A stretch of 64,000 nt of DNA. It comes from Phanerochaete sordida (taxonomy: Eukaryota > Basidiomycota > Agaricomycetes > Polyporales > Phanerochaetaceae). The notes under the pieces were generated by a model. That model did no database searches and had not been told where the DNA came from. It saw nothing but the letters and a program-made list of their open reading frames with translations. Made by a program: the position numbers and the translations under genes. Every line of letters begins with the position of its first letter. Position 1 is the first letter of the stretch. Below are positions 45,301 to 56,068 of the stretch, piece after piece. The stretch is taken from NCBI GenBank assembly GCA_019973155.2, contig BPQB01000015.1:372001-436000 (forward strand), given 5' to 3'.

Positions 45301-48245
45301 GTCTCAAGGTGCTCAACCTCACCTCGAACCTCCTCGGCGACATCCACAGCCCCACCCTGCCCGAGCTGTCGGCCTCGCCGTCCTTGGTCTCGCTGTCGCC
45401 CGGCGCGCCGATGCTCAGCGGGTACCTCGAGCGCAAGGCGTCGTCTGCGAGCTCGCTCGGGCGCGGTGTGCCGGCACTCGCGATGTCGCTGAAGCGGCTG
45501 TACCTCGGCGAGAACAAGCTCACGGAGGAGCACCTTGGCCCGCTGATGCTCCTCCGCGAGCTGCGCACGCTCAACCTCTCCTTCAACCACATCCAAGTCA
45601 TTCCGAACAGCTTCTTGAAGACGTTCGGGCACCTCGAGGAGCTGTACCTCAGCGGGAACGCGCTCACGGCGCTGCCGACAGAGGACCTCCCGCTGCTATC
45701 CCGCCTGCGCGTACTCTACCTCAACGGGAACAAGCTGCAGAGCCTGCCGCAGGAGCTGGGCAAGATCAAGGCGCTCCAGGTGCTCGACGTTGGGAGCAAC
45801 GTTCTGAAGTACAACATCAACAACTGGGAGTTTGACTGGAATTGGTGAGTTGAGTCTCCGCGTCTGTGCGACGGCATGCTAATATTTCTGGCTCGCAGGA
45901 ACTTCAACACGAACTTGCGTTACCTGAACCTCTCTGGAAACAAGCGCCTAGAGATCAAGCCCGACCACAAGGCCGCGCCGTTCAAGGATGGTTCTGATCG
46001 CAAGCTCGCCGACTTCTCCGAGTTGAAGGACCTCAGAGTGCTCGGTCTGATGGACGTCACGACCACCTTCGCTCCGAACATCCCTGACGACAACGAGGAC
46101 CGGCGGGTGCGAACTTCGCTATCAGAGGTGAACAATATGGCGTACGGCATCGCCGACACCCTCGGTCAGAACCTCAGCATGTTTGACCTGGTGCAGCCCG
46201 AGTTCCGGAACCGCAGAAACGAGGCGATCTTCGCCATGTTCGGGCGCGCGTCACATATCGGCAGCAACAACCGCCTGTCGAAGTGGCTCCACGACAACTA
46301 CCCGATGGCTCTCGCCGCCGCGATCGAGCGCCTCGACGAGGACCGCGGCGAATCTGTACCGGATGCCATGCGGCGGTCCTTCCTGCGACTGAACAAGGAG
46401 CTCCACGACTGGCTGTACACGCGCGACACTCGTCGGCCGTCGACGGTCAGCGCGACCAACGAGAACACTGCGCCTGCGGTCGACTACACGAGCCTGCGGA
46501 GCGGCGCGTCCGGCGTCGTGCTGTACTTCATCGGTCGCACGCTGTACGTCGCGAACGCCGGCAACGCCCTCGCCGTCATCTCCCGGCAAGGGAACGCCGA
46601 GCTCCTGTCGCGCAAGCACGACCCGTTCGACAGGAAGGAAACAGAGAGGATCCGCAATGCCGAGGGATGGGTCTCGCCGAAGGGCTTCGTCAATGACGAG
46701 ATCGACATTTCGCGCTCCTTCGGGTTCTACTACCTGCTCCCCGTAGTCAATGCGCGCCCCGACATCATCACCTGGGAGCTGTCAGAGCTGGACGAGTTCG
46801 TCATCATCGGCAACCGTGGCCTCTGGGACTTCGTCTCGTACCAGACCGCCGTCGACATCGCCCGCTCGGCTCGGGACAACCCCATGATCGCAGCCCAGAA
46901 GCTACGTGACTTCGCCATCAGCTACGGCGCGGAGGGCACGACGATGATCATGGTCATCTCGGTATCGGACCTGTTCGGCCTTGGCCGGTCACGTTCTCGG
47001 CAGCACACCATGGACTCGTCTATCTCGCTCGAGACTGAGCTGTATCGCCCTCCGCGTCGGCCCACGAACAACGAAACGACGATCACCAACCGGGATGTGT
47101 CGCGCCTCGATGATGCCATCCCCCCCATTCCGCCCCCGCAAGGTCATGTCGCCCTCGTGTTTACGGATATCCGCAACTCGACACATCTTTGGGAGGCGAA
47201 TGGCGGTATGCAGACGGCGATCTCGTACCACAACACGCTTCTTCGGAGGCAGCTCCGTTTCTGCGGCGGCTACGAGGTCAAGACCGAAGGAGATGCGTTC
47301 ATGTGCTCGTTCCCCACCGCGATGGCGGCGGTCTGGTGGTGTCTGACCGTGCAGATCCAGCTGCTCCAGCTTCCGTGGCCACTCGAGATCCTCGAGTGCG
47401 AAGACGGGAAAGAGATTCTCGACAACGACCAGAAGTTGATCGCGCGCGGTCTGTCCGTCCGCATGGGCATCCACTGTGGTATCCCCATCCCTGATCCCGA
47501 CCCGACCACTCATCGCATGGACTACCTGGGGCCCATCGTCAATCGTGCCTCGCGCATCAGCAGCTGTGCGCAAGGTGGCCAGATTGCAGTCAGCGCGGAC
47601 GTCATCCGCGAGATTAACGCGTCCATCTTCGAGTCGGTCCCTCGGACAGAGTACTCTGACATCCAACCCCCGAAAGCTGTCGAGGCGATCCGGCGTCTAG
47701 GGCTGAAGATTATACCCATCGGAGAGGTCAAGCTCAAAGGCCTCGAAGCTCCCGAAAGCATTTCTCTGGTATACCCTCAGGAGCTCGCCGGACGGCACGA
47801 CCTCGAGGGCCCCCGCATGGACTCGGCGTCTAACTCACGCGTGTCATTCAGCTCCGAGCAGATGAAGGAGCTCGCGCTCCTCTGCGTCCGCCTCGAGACG
47901 CTGACGACGTCGCGCGTGTTCAAGCCGCTACCCGTGCGCAAGGGCAGCGTCGCAAAGACGGAGGACGAGGCGCGCCAGAATCCGAACCCCGTCTTCGTGT
48001 ACGGCAACCCCGCGGTGCTGCTGCCCGCGGTCGAGAAGGCGTCCGACCCCGAGCTTACCCTCTTGCTCGACTCGATGGCGACTCGCATCGAGAACGCGAT
48101 CGCGTCCCTCACGCTGCGGCACATCGTGGCGCTCAACAGCAGCGACGGCGGCGATGTCGCGGCGCGGCGCGCAGGCGCTGGTTTCGACGTGCGGGCACTG
48201 CAGCAACTGCTGGCGCTCCTGACCGCCCCTTCTTCGTCATCCTAG
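42378..48245 (+). CDS. CYR1: Adenylate cyclase (fungal RA-LRR-PP2C-cyclase type)
   Basis: Makes cAMP from ATP for the PKA pathway controlling growth, mating and nutrient response. The ATG at 42,378 begins MASATSSISLDNVDDFLPPQ. The splicing of exon 1 (to 42,537) to the long exon that is open from about 42,806 is unresolved and may include a small exon. Order of domains: a disordered Ser/Pro-rich region; a Ras-association domain (YRIRIYRRDNTYHVATIYL...MYLKERGR, introns around 43,966-44,016 and 44,175-44,228); about twenty leucine-rich repeats (44,330-45,960, intron 45,845-45,898); a PP2C-like domain (YGIADTLGQN...NEAIFAMFGRASHIG); and the class III cyclase domain with metal-binding VALVFTDIRNSTHLWE, KTEGDAFMCSF and VNRASRISSCAQGGQIAVS. 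The architecture matches yeast Cyr1, Cryptococcus Cac1 and Ustilago Uac1. The PP2C domain lacks the usual DGHGG metal motif. Confidence 0.93.
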
Positions 48246-49428
48246 GATTTGGACTCGATGTTGTAGCATATTCTATTTTTCTCGGCCGGCACCGTCCATC
48301 TATCTCGTCGTATTCCTGCCCTCATCCATCGTCGCGTTCTGTTGTCGCATTATATTTTTATCCTGTATCGTCATATTGCACTGTGTCCTCGTTGTTATCG
48401 TGTACACTAAGTTATTACTTGCATGGGTCTCGCGGAACTTAATACTTGCTGCAATTTACATCAGTCTTTCGACTGCTTCTCAGATGGACATTCTGTTCGA
48501 AGGAGGCTCAGGTATGTGCGAGCTCGATATACGCCGTATCTAGTGACAAGTTGGACCATAGCACTCTGCTGACTTAATCCTGCTGGCTTACCCGGCACAT
48601 GTCGCCGCCAGTCCCTGCCAGCTGGTGCGGTTGTTGCTACTCCGACTTGCCTCAGGACGGCGTGCTCTGCTTTCTGCCTTCCCGGTCGGTCAATGACCTG
48701 ACTACTACAGCAGACATTCGAGGTCTGTGAACGCCACTCACCGGAGCCTCCACTGCTGTCCTTCGTAGGCTGTGACCCCCAGCGTGCTGTGATGTATGAG
48801 TGCGCGCCGTAACATCGCATGGTTACACTTGCACGTACAGCTATTACGCGGGGCAGCTTGACCTTTGGGCATGTTTCCGGACAGCTTTCTCGAGCGGGGC
48901 CGTTTGGCGGATATCGGTCTAGATGTTTCCTTCGTGCGTGCCATGGTCGCCGAAGGGGTCCTCTGCTGATACGTGAAACGTGAATTTCTGCTCAGACACA
49001 AACAGTTAATCCATGGTCGTCGCGCGGAGGATAGTGAGAGGTACCCTTTCAGGAGCTGGAACTGGAGTCTGAGAGAGTTATCGACGGGACACTGGCGTCC
49101 ACTTTCCAGCTGATAAACGAAGTATTCCCTCACGCCTCGAGGCTTTTCTACAAGATACAGTAGCCGCGGCTAGACTTGTGCGCGCGGCGAGTCACCAACA
49201 TTGCTGGGGAGTCGAAGCTGTGCATGACTCCAGCCTCGAGGCCTTGAATATTTGGATAGGCGCCTCAATATTGGGTGTTGAGGCGCTTCGTCTGCTTCCC
49301 GGGTCTTCGAGACACAGGATTGTACGCGAGACCCCTGGCAGCTTTGGTCGTGGCGCAAGGCGACGCACACGCCCAGCCTTTGCGCAAAGTACTCAGGTCA
49401 TCGACCATACGTGCCTGCAGGGTCCACC
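48246..49428. other. Intergenic, no gene recognised
   Basis: The first 200 bp are T-rich, as expected for the cyclase 3' UTR. A 9 bp stem (gcgcctcaa / ttgaggcgc, 49,260-49,268 and 49,278-49,286) is the only notable structure. No domain-bearing ORF. Confidence 0.45.
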
Positions 49429-52400
49429 ATGACCGTGGACAAGACGGACAAGACAAAGCAGGTGAGCGAAAATGTCTCTCCAATGAGAGATATACCGACC
49501 ACCTACCCAGACAACGCCAGACCTAGACACGCACGAAGGCTGCTGGACTTCAGTCAGCCAGCGTCTGAGCCTCAAAGACGAGCTCTCAATGAAGGCATAC
49601 TCTGAGGACATTGATTCCCTTCTGACTCTGGTCGGTTGCCTTGCTTCGCGGTTACTCGGTGACACCCTGACCACTTCGCAGGATGGTCTATTCTCTGCGG
49701 TTGTGACGGGTTTCATTGCTCTGGCAGTTCCCATGCTCCAGGCAGACAGTGGACAAACCTCGACCCAGCTACTCTACACTATCTCGACCCAGCTTAATAG
49801 CCTGGTCCTTACACCTCCATTCATAAACTCAACTGCGACCGTACAGCCAGCTCAGCCGTTTCAGGCTACAGCCACCGCACGCTGGATCAACAGCCTCTGG
49901 TTCATCAGCCTCGTTTTCAGCCTGGCATCCGCTGTCATGGGAATCCTTGCCAAGCAATGGATTCGCGAGTACCTGCAGTGGAAGAGCCCGTCAGCCTCAG
50001 CCCGGGAGAGCGTATTCTTGCGCGAACTGCGCTCAGAATCCTGGAATATCTGGCACGTATCAGCACTCATCTCTGCTGTGCCGATCCTCCTTGAGATCGC
50101 GATTCTTCTCTTCACATGCGGTCTGGCGGCGTACGTGCGGACGCTCGATCTCGTCGTCGGAGTTATCGTCATTGTTTCCGTCGCACTCTTCCTACTCCTC
50201 GTCGCAGCCCTCACCATCCTTCCTTCCGCCTGCCGGCATTGCCCATACAAATCACCCACTGCGTGGGCGTTACTTTGCCTCCTACGCTGGTTCATTGGCC
50301 TCCACGACCGAGCTCGAAGCTTGTTCCAGTGGAACGCGTCTCCGGACCCGTCACCCTCCGACGAAGGTCCTATCATCTCACAATACAATATGCACTTCGA
50401 AACAATCCACTCCGCCGCATATCTTCACTCAGGTACTCCGCCGTCGTGGCGGACCAGGGACCTCGAAGGCGCGCACATCAACCAGCTGAAACACAGTACT
50501 AGCAATCTGGGGGATCAAGATTTGGCTCTGCACAAGGAGCTAGAGTTTGAGCTCCGAGATGCAGTGGAATTTATTGGCGTAGACCTCTCCAACGACCTTC
50601 GGGTCTCGTCAGCGGCACTCCGCGTCTACCGCGCAACTGTTGTCGAGGCCGACCTATTGTTCAAGGTTCTCGTGAAGCTGGTCATGGAAACACCAAGTCA
50701 CAGCACTCTGCAGATCGTTGCACAGTGTACTCAAGCGATGCTCACGTCCCTCAGCTGTACATCTACCCCGGAATACACCGGCATTTCTTCCGATGTGCAT
50801 CTCGCGGAGCTTGCGCTCGATGGGGCGTTCCACAACATCTCCGTCTGGTGCATGCTCTCTCGCCTAGACAGCGCGGGTCCGGGATATATGGGCCCCCTTG
50901 CGCAGCCTGTCCCGCCTTCAAGAGTCATTGACCAGCATACGCTCGTGACGTCTGTCCTTCAGGCCATCCGCCTCTTCATTCTGGGCGAGCAGCCGTTGCG
51001 GACCACGCTGGGCTGTGCATTTCTCCCTCTTGACGACAAAAACAACAACAGGACGGCGGAGTACAAAGAGTCCCCGTTTCATTACTCGCAATACATCGTC
51101 ATGAACTACGTTCTGGCCTATAGACTGCAGGATATTGTCTCGCAAATACTGCATCGTAGCATCCTCGATTTAGGTCCCAGCCACTCAGTTCCGCAGCTGC
51201 TGCATCGGCGCGCGGATGAGATGCTCTACACCCTCCGTCTGGTCACGTTTTACTGGGACTCATCGTCACAGCTCTCGCGATCGTGTCTTTGGGACTGCGC
51301 TCAAGTCCTTGCAGACGTGTTCAACACCATTTCCGTCAGCCAGTACAAAGCACGAGTCGACCTGGTCTTCCCGGGTTTGCGGACAGAGCTGTTCCTCGTC
51401 CTTTCAATGTCCCAGTATTCAATAAGCTGTACATCTCAGCTCATATTAGAGCTCGGCCCGCCACTCGAAGGTGCGCACACGTGCGATCTGGCCGGATTCA
51501 CGGATACTAAATATTCTCTGCGGAGACAGAGCCTTCAAATCGCGCACAATCGAATCTGGCCTTGGTCACAAAGCTCTCAGACACATATCTCGACGATCTG
51601 TCGGAAGAAGAGACTACCATCCTATCACACGCAGTGAACTTTGCGCTCTCAGAAGTCGAGCACCTTACACCAACCGAAATCGACGTCCTGTGCAATCGCA
51701 TGATATCGATCATGGAAGAGGTGAAGAGCGAACACCCTACAGACCGGCGTCTTCATTCCCTGCACGAAACCTGGACCGATCAGCTTGCGTCTAGCGCAGA
51801 CTTAGGACGCGACGAGCCCACAATCATAACTGTCATCCTCGCCCGTTCTCCGGACTCCCTTCTGCATCTGCTGCGCGCTTTGCGAGTCGATCTTTCTGAT
51901 CGCAACGCCCCGCTGGCGAGACAGCTCGTTCAGCTCCTCCGCATCATCCACCTGCCCCTCTCTGACGGACCGCGAAGCCCGACGCCGGAGTCAGATTCTG
52001 CATCTGGATGGCAGACTGGCTTCGAGCCTGCGCTACAAGAGTGCACAAGACTACTCGCAGTTTGGCGGATGGACCTCTTTCCTCGGGTAGAGGGCTGGCA
52101 TGGTCTGTTTGTCTGGACGGCCGGTCACTGGTTTGGAGAGATATCCCGCAGCGCTACAACTACACGCAGGGATAAATCCACTGCTGCGAAGAGCTCCTCA
52201 CGTATACTGTGCGCAATGATCGCGGCAATTAAAGCAGCGGTGCAGAACCAGTGGCAAGAAAGCCTTCTGGCCATCGTCGCTCTCTGGCCGGATGGTCTTT
52301 TTTCTGTCCCCTCTAGGCCCGCCGACGGCGACAGATTGCATGCCGAGGTCAAGGATTTGGAAGTCACTCCACATACGAATTCGACCGAGTCAATCTTTCC

Positions 52401-52614
52401 CAGTACCGTGGTGGAGCTGCAGGACCTCGTACGGACACTGATACATGCCATTCATATCCTAGGGATACAACATCCTAGACTCCCAGAGCTCCGTGCCCTG
52501 GGAGCAAGTCTTAGAGCTTCGGACACAGGGATTGGAGGCCCCCCTTTCTCTCCCGCTTGCGGTGTATCCCGAGCCGTCACTATCTGCGGTTTGACAACAG
52601 ATCGTGCTGTATAG
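49429..52614 (+). CDS. DUF6535 membrane protein
   Basis: A basidiomycete-specific transmembrane protein of unknown role. The likely start is MTVDKTDKTKQ at 49,429. An intron follows, then the exon with SLKDELSMKAYSEDIDSLLTL. A 51 bp intron (49,632-49,682) precedes the DUF6535 core GLFSAVVTGFIALAVPMLQ. Two further membrane segments are WFISLVFSLASAVMGILAKQWI and HVSALISAVPILLEIAILLF, followed by VVGVIVIVSVALFLLLVAAL; REYLQW between them is characteristic. The remaining 700 residues are a large helical cytoplasmic region. An intron at 51471-51529 (last codon GAG split) joins the 51.5 kb frame to the final exon ending at 52,614. These proteins expand in mushrooms, often near heterokaryon-incompatibility-like or NLR genes; function is not known. 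Confidence 0.8.
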
Positions 52615-52713
52615 ACGTGGGTAGTTTGGGGGATTACATCCTTTCGCCTGTGATGAAAGAGTATATCCACGATTTTCTGAATACAACGCTTCAGAAAACT
52701 GGCTACTGACATC

Positions 52714-55700
52714 ACTCTCCTCTTTACACAGATGCCCTCAAAGTAAGTAACCGTCTTCTTACTCCCTGCTCTCCCCTTACTCGTCGGCCCCTCCTGCACC
52801 TCCCTTTATCTTGGTCTCTCGGTCCTTCGCCTGCACCGCGCTGTGATCGCGCCGTGATCGCGCTCTCACAAAACTTCGCCGGACCGCGCGGTCCTTTCAC
52901 GGCGATCATCCCCGCGTCGCTCCCTCCTCTCCCTCATCTCAGTTTCACACTCACCTCTTTGGACATCCGTTTTCTCGTTCCTGTGTCGCTCATGCTTTCG
53001 CCCAGTCTGGGCTTTCCCAATCCGTTCTCCCCGCTGGCGCCCGTGCTACGCCCAACACCGCCTCACGCCTCGATCTCCTCCGCCGCTTCTGTCCTTCGCT
53101 CCTGCGCTGCCCTCCGTTTGTCACCTTCTGCGGCATTCCCTCTTTGGCATTCCCGCCCCTGCTCCGTGCGTTTCATCTGCTGTGCCCCGCGCCGGTGCCT
53201 TGCTAACGCTGCCGTCCCTGGACTTCGCATGGCCCTGCTCCCAGCGTACTTAACCTCCTCCCAGTCGACCATGTTTTCCCATTGACCAGCATCCACTTCG
53301 ACATGGCCGCCGCATCCTCTTCTATCATCGCTGTCATGCTTGCTGTTGGCGGGGGCCGCAGAGTTGCGTCTCAGTCGCCCGCTGGCCGTTCCACCTACCA
53401 CTGCTACTACAACACAGTCCTTCAGTGCGACAGCGGTCCTGGCTCCAGCATTCCGGCAGAGCTCCGCGTGTATAGCCCCCGGAACTCGACCGTTCTCGCA
53501 GACAACACGGTCGTCTTCGTCTACGCGCGTGTGCACGTACCCCCCGGCGGTACCGCGCTTCTCGACGCTATCCACGTCTATCCCTTCCCTGGCGACCCTG
53601 CGGAGGATTCTTACGACGACCACCTTCCCGAGATCCCGCCTTACATCTTCGGCCTCGGTGTCGTCCGCTCCGTCCGCGACGTCACTGCAGTCGACAACAA
53701 CAAGCGCATCACGCTCGAGGTAGCAGAAAGAGTTCGGGAAGAACGTCGAGGCTTCACTTTTGAGTACGTTGCCCACATGCGTTGTTCACTCCTCTGGCTG
53801 ATTTTGTCTAGAGCGCGCTTTGAATGCGCATCTCCGCGCTGGGCTCGAGTGCCGCTGCCTGCGCTGCAAAGCGTGGCTCAGGTCGTTGGCATCTTCAGCG
53901 GTGTTCGCCACGACGGCATGCTTATCGCCGACGTGGAATCTATCACGTTCAACGCGTTGCCGCCTGCTACCGCTGCCGACGGCGCCGGTCCGCCCCCTGC
54001 TACGCCGCCAACGAAGAAGCGCAAGTATATGCCGTACGTGGCTCCTCCGTACGTACCTGCTTTATCATTGCTGTAACTGTGCCGTTCTGACCAGTTCACG
54101 TGCAGGGATGGTTCTTCGAGCTCTCCTAGGGCATCGACGTCCGCGTCCGCCTCCTCCTCCGCCTCCTCCGAAACCGGCACATCTCGCGCTGATCCTGTCA
54201 GTTCTGCACGTTCCGCGGCGGGAGCGAACGGCGAGTCAGGCTTGGTGGCGGCCGACGGATCTGCCGAAGACGTCGAACACAACGATGAACCTGCCCCTCC
54301 GGCGCAGCCCAGTACCAAGGCCGCGGGGAAGAGGAAGGCTACCCGTTAGACCATGCTGCCCGTTGCTGTCACATGTCTCGCGCATTGCTCAGCGTCCGCC
54401 TTTGTGGTATCCGTTGACTCCATGTCCTTTTGTAGTTATCCGCGCTTTGTATATCTCTTCCGCGACGGCTGTCACAGCCTCGGTGTGTCGATGAATATAT
54501 ATATATATGCGGACAGTCATTTCGTGATCACATTACCCTCCTTTCTCTCCTGCTGTCGAACCATGACTTACATCGCTGAGTTTCTGCGGTGGCTTGGCGG
54601 TTTATGTGCGTCTTCTGACCTCGCCTCGGTGTGGCGTTGTTGACATGTTTCCAGTCCAACTTCCGCGCCTTCCGCGCCATGCTGGGAGTGCAGTGGGTGT
54701 CCGTGGCATCACTCAGGGAGCTTCAGCTGCCGGTGTCGAATGCATGACGGTGTTAGAAGAACAAGGCCGTGGGCTTCCTCACCTGCACACCGTGATCTTC
54801 AACACTCGGGTTAGTACTACCTGTGGTATATCCTTGCTACGGACACTGACTAACTACATGCGCAGCCTGCACCCGCCTCACGCAAGCCGTCCATGACAGC
54901 TGCGTCCCCCGAGGCACCCTGCGTGCATCGCCCACACTGCACTTGCGACCATCCGCCGTTGCCAGATTTCGAGATCATGCCGCCGCTGCAGGAGCTGTCG
55001 AGCTCAGACAGTTCAGAGACTGGTAGCACCCCTCCGACGGCGTCTGGACGCGAAATATTGCAGTATGTCCGCCTGTATGCCTGTCGCGGGCAGGGCAGCG
55101 AGAGCCTAGACCCCGTTCCCTCTCCTTCCTAATTTGGTCACCTGGGGGTCTGGGGCGTGCGCCTGAGGTTGTCCTTCACGACGTGGCCGTGGACTTTCAT
55201 GTATCTTGAACCGTTGCCCCCATCCTCGCGACTGTATGCTATACATTATCTCGCCACTTTTCGACGATGCCAGTGGCCCTTTGCGGTGCTGAGAATGGTC
55301 AGACATGGTGGGGTGCTGCCACCGTCATTTGCTTCCGCCTACTACGCCTTGAACCCGCAAATCTTTTGTGCCTGCCGCCGTTACCGCTTTCCTTCATGCT
55401 CTCTCCGCCTGCACGCAAAGCTCACCTCGTCTTCTCAGAAGGCTTGCCAGCGTTAGTCAATGCAAGCACATCGTGTCATGGAAAGCTTTGAGGCTCCGTT
55501 GAGCCTCCCAGTAGGCTGTGTTTGACCTGCACAGTTTCGGTAAGCCGCACATTGGTCTCGCCCTCGCTCATGGTCCTTGATCGACATCCGCGGGCGTTTC
55601 AGTTCGGCCAGAGATCGTCAAAATGCTGAAGGAGACTTGGCCTGAAGGGAAAGAGCGGTGTGTCTGCCCACCCCGGTACGTGCCTGTCTGTCGTAGCCAT

Positions 55701-56007
55701 TGCTGCTGGCTGAAGATGTGCCTTTGTGCTAGGAATACACACTATGGCAGCAGCTGACGGTACTACTACATGGGCCGTTGGTCGGCTCAATCAAGTCACG
55801 TTCACCTGGGGCGGCCGAGGCCAGCGCGAGCATTGCTGCGCTCATTGCGGACTCGCGCTTCTAACGGGCGAGAAGTCGGGCTTCTGTTGTGGACCCAACG
55901 GAGCCTACCTTGCGTCCGTTCCTCCCTTGCCTCCCCTTCCCCACGAATTTGCTCCGTTTCTTCAGGACCCGCTTATCTCGGAGCTTTCTCGCATCCTGAA
56001 CCTTGTC
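52714..56007 (+). repeat. Tandem direct repeat, copy 1 (3,294 bp)
   Basis: Same sequence as 56,069-59,362; every open frame of both strands inside it reappears with the same protein 3,355 bp later. It contains the Helitron promoter, the accessory gene and the first about 88 codons of the Rep gene, then breaks off at ILNLV. Confidence 0.95.
53303..54349 (+). CDS. Helitron accessory protein, unrecognised OB-fold-like, copy 1
   Basis: Three exons, 53303-53763, 53812-54033 and 54106-54349, give about 308 residues. The first intron is 48 bp, so reading through does not change frame. The body is rich in beta-strand patterns: TYHCYYNTVLQC, AELRVYSPRNSTVLADNTVVFVYARVHV, IYPF-like HVYPFPGD, YIFGLGVVRSVRDV, ITLEVAERV, then RFECASPRWARV, SVAQVVGIFSGVRHDGMLIADVESI. 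This suggests an OB-fold single-strand DNA-binding protein, and some Helitrons carry RPA-like genes, but I cannot name the family. The C-terminus is a Ser/Ala-rich acidic tail with two basic clusters (KKRKYMP and KAAGKRKATR), likely nuclear signals. An identical gene lies in copy 2. Confidence 0.6.
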
Positions 56008-56028
56008 AATATCAAATTAGAAAGGTAA
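55744..56028 (+). pseudogene. Truncated Helitron Rep/helicase N-terminus (copy 1)
   Basis: Begins with the same Met as the full-length gene (MAAADGTTTWAVGRLNQVTF), includes the zinc-binding-like HCCAHCGLALLTGE...CCGP segment, and stops after ILNLVNIKLER in the 61 bp linker. It has no HUH or helicase motif, so it cannot act alone. Confidence 0.85.
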
Positions 56029-56068
56029 GGGGTACGGACGCGATAGAAGTTCAGGAGTCCGCACGATA

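Noticed and set aside
52854..53776. Frames of 143 (plus) and 237 (minus) residues at the Helitron 5' end
   Set aside because: They are shadows of the accessory gene and its pyrimidine-rich leader; both reappear only because the DNA is duplicated.
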